A DNA stretch of 64,000 bases from Ignavibacteria bacterium (GTDB taxonomy: Bacteria; Bacteroidota; Ignavibacteria; Ignavibacteriales; Ignavibacteriaceae), in contig JAUYAB010000041.1 in assembly GCA_030693705.1 (NCBI GenBank), positions 62,001 through 126,000 on the forward strand, given 5' to 3'. Position 1 is the first letter of the stretch. Each line of letters starts with the position of its first letter. Shown piece after piece: positions 63,044 to 64,000 of this stretch. The notes under the pieces were generated by a model. That model did not search any database, was not told the origin of the DNA, and worked only from the letters and a program-made list of their open reading frames with translations. The position numbers were made by a program, and so were the translations under genes.

Positions 63044-64000
63044 GTGGAAAATAGAATCCCAAATAGATTAGTGAATGAAAAAAGTCCTTATTTACTTCAA
63101 CATGCATTCAACCCGGTTGCTTGGCATGCATGGAACGATGAAGCCTTTAAGCTGGCAGAAGAAGAAGACAAACCGGTTTTTCTTTCAATCGGTTATTCAA
63201 CGTGCCATTGGTGCCACGTGATGGAAAAAGAATCATTTGAGGACGAAGAGATTGCTGCGCTGATGAATAAATCTTTTATCTCCATTAAAGTTGATAGAGA
63301 AGAACGGCCAGATATTGATGCGGTATATATGGCTGTGTGCCAGGCGCTTACCGGCAGCGGCGGATGGCCGTTAACTATTTTGATGACTCCCGACAAGAAA
63401 CCGTTTTTTGCCGGAACATATTTCCCAAAAGAAAGTAAATATGGAAGAACCGGATTAAAAGATTTGCTCCCAAAGGTTGAAACGTATTGGAAAACTCAGC
63501 GGCAAGACGTAATTGTTTCGGCGAACCAAATAACCGATGCAATGCAACAAACGAGTGATTCACGCTTTGGAAATGATTTCACAACTGCGATATTGGATTT
63601 GGCTTTCAGGCAATACAACGAACGGTTTGATCATCAATTTGGCGGATTTGGCAGCTCCCCGAAATTCCCAACACCGCATAATTTGATGTTTCTCATACGC
63701 TACTACCATCGCACAAAGAATAACGAAGCGCTTGAAATTGTTACAAAAACGTTAACGGAAATGCGCAAAGGAGGAATGTACGATCAAATCGGATTTGGAT
63801 TCCACCGCTATTCCACAGACAGGAAGTGGCTCGTTCCACATTTTGAAAAAATGTTGTACGATCAGGCGATGTTGTTGTTAGCCTTTACTGAAGCATACCA
63901 AATAACCGGTGATGAATTATTCAAACAGACGGTGTATGAAATCTATGATTACTTAAAACGCGAATTAACTGCTACAAACAGCGGATTCTTTTCTGCCGAA
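63044..64000 (+). CDS. YyaL/DUF255 family thioredoxin-domain protein, N-terminal part
   Basis: The frame is open from GTG 63044 to the end of the window (319 codons), so the C-terminus is cut off. It begins [20 protein letters not shown] and continues [20 protein letters not shown]. The thioredoxin-like active site is [15 protein letters not shown], and [14 protein letters not shown] and [19 protein letters not shown] follow, all hallmarks of the DUF255/SPATA20-like family. The second half begins the six-hairpin part ([20 protein letters not shown]-like segments and [15 protein letters not shown]). A GAAG-type ribosome-binding site precedes the GTG. Function is not established; the family combines a thioredoxin fold with a glycosidase-like barrel. 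Confidence 0.9.
   Translation, partial: MENRIPNRLVNEKSPYLLQHAFNPVAWHAWNDEAFKLAEEEDKPVFLSIGYSTCHWCHVMEKESFEDEEIAALMNKSFISIKVDREERPDIDAVYMAVCQALTGSGGWPLTILMTPDKKPFFAGTYFPKESKYGRTGLKDLLPKVETYWKTQRQDVIVSANQITDAMQQTSDSRFGNDFTTAILDLAFRQYNERFDHQFGGFGSSPKFPTPHNLMFLIRYYHRTKNNEALEIVTKTLTEMRKGGMYDQIGFGFHRYSTDRKWLVPHFEKMLYDQAMLLLAFTEAYQITGDELFKQTVYEIYDYLKRELTATNSGFFSAE

Overview
The window is an AT-rich chromosomal segment from a bacterium of the Bacteroidota/Chlorobiota assemblage, most likely an Ignavibacteria-type organism. Three secreted proteins end in type IX secretion (T9SS) sorting domains with the NYPNPFNP signature. LytS/LytTR regulator pairs, a two-component-regulator propeller kinase and FISUMP domains fit the same group. 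The lineage call is inference from gene content; no rRNA, tRNA or CRISPR array was found.

Layout. 1-3966: tail of a cyclase-family hydrolase followed by a three-subunit molybdenum hydroxylase of the xanthine dehydrogenase family (FAD, 2Fe-2S and Mo subunits). 4005-5992: an adenine methyltransferase overlapping an unrecognised gene with a possible PD-(D/E)xK nuclease core, probably a type II restriction-modification pair. 6196-10781: a YdeI-like protein, a CPBP membrane protease and a large T9SS hydrolase-like protein. 10970-15097: an OmpR-type two-component pair, a small HEAT-like secreted protein, and a secreted protein with two GH2-like sugar-binding domains that is followed in frame by a broken T9SS tail. 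15191-18316: a LytS/LytTR pair divergent from a FISUMP/T9SS protein. 18471-25722: a T9SS Asp-box propeller protein, two candidate microproteins, and a LuxR-type regulator with a propeller histidine kinase. Three near-identical palindromes lie at a fixed distance upstream of the propeller protein, one microprotein and the regulator. 25723-28836: a MITE-like element, a thioredoxin-like gene with a small membrane-protein gene, a 21-bp minisatellite, NADP-type glutamate dehydrogenase and a second palindromic element. 28863-30643: another LytS/LytTR pair.

30850-54724 is a surface polysaccharide (O-antigen-like) locus. It holds glycosyltransferases, two Wzx-type flippases, a YfhO-type membrane protein, methyltransferases and parts of three amino-sugar pathways: WbpB/WbpD (diacetamido-uronic acid), VioA/VioB (4-acylamino-4,6-dideoxyglucose) and FdtA/FdtB (3-amino-3,6-dideoxyhexose). 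The enzymes making the shared precursors are not in the window. An HU gene and a secreted-sugar-hydrolase-like lipoprotein lie inside or beside the locus, and a truncated glycosyltransferase copy marks past rearrangement.

54849-64000: a receiver/PPDK-N fusion protein, an ECF sigma - anti-sigma - double-TonB-C operon, an alpha/beta hydrolase, a membrane-bound CHASE2 sigma-54 activator, and the start of a YyaL/DUF255 protein cut by the window end.

The most novel-looking signals are the shared operator/promoter architecture of the LuxR-type system, a 75-bp palindromic repeat inserted in frame in a secreted protein gene, the in-frame but stop-separated T9SS tail, and several small repetitive elements.
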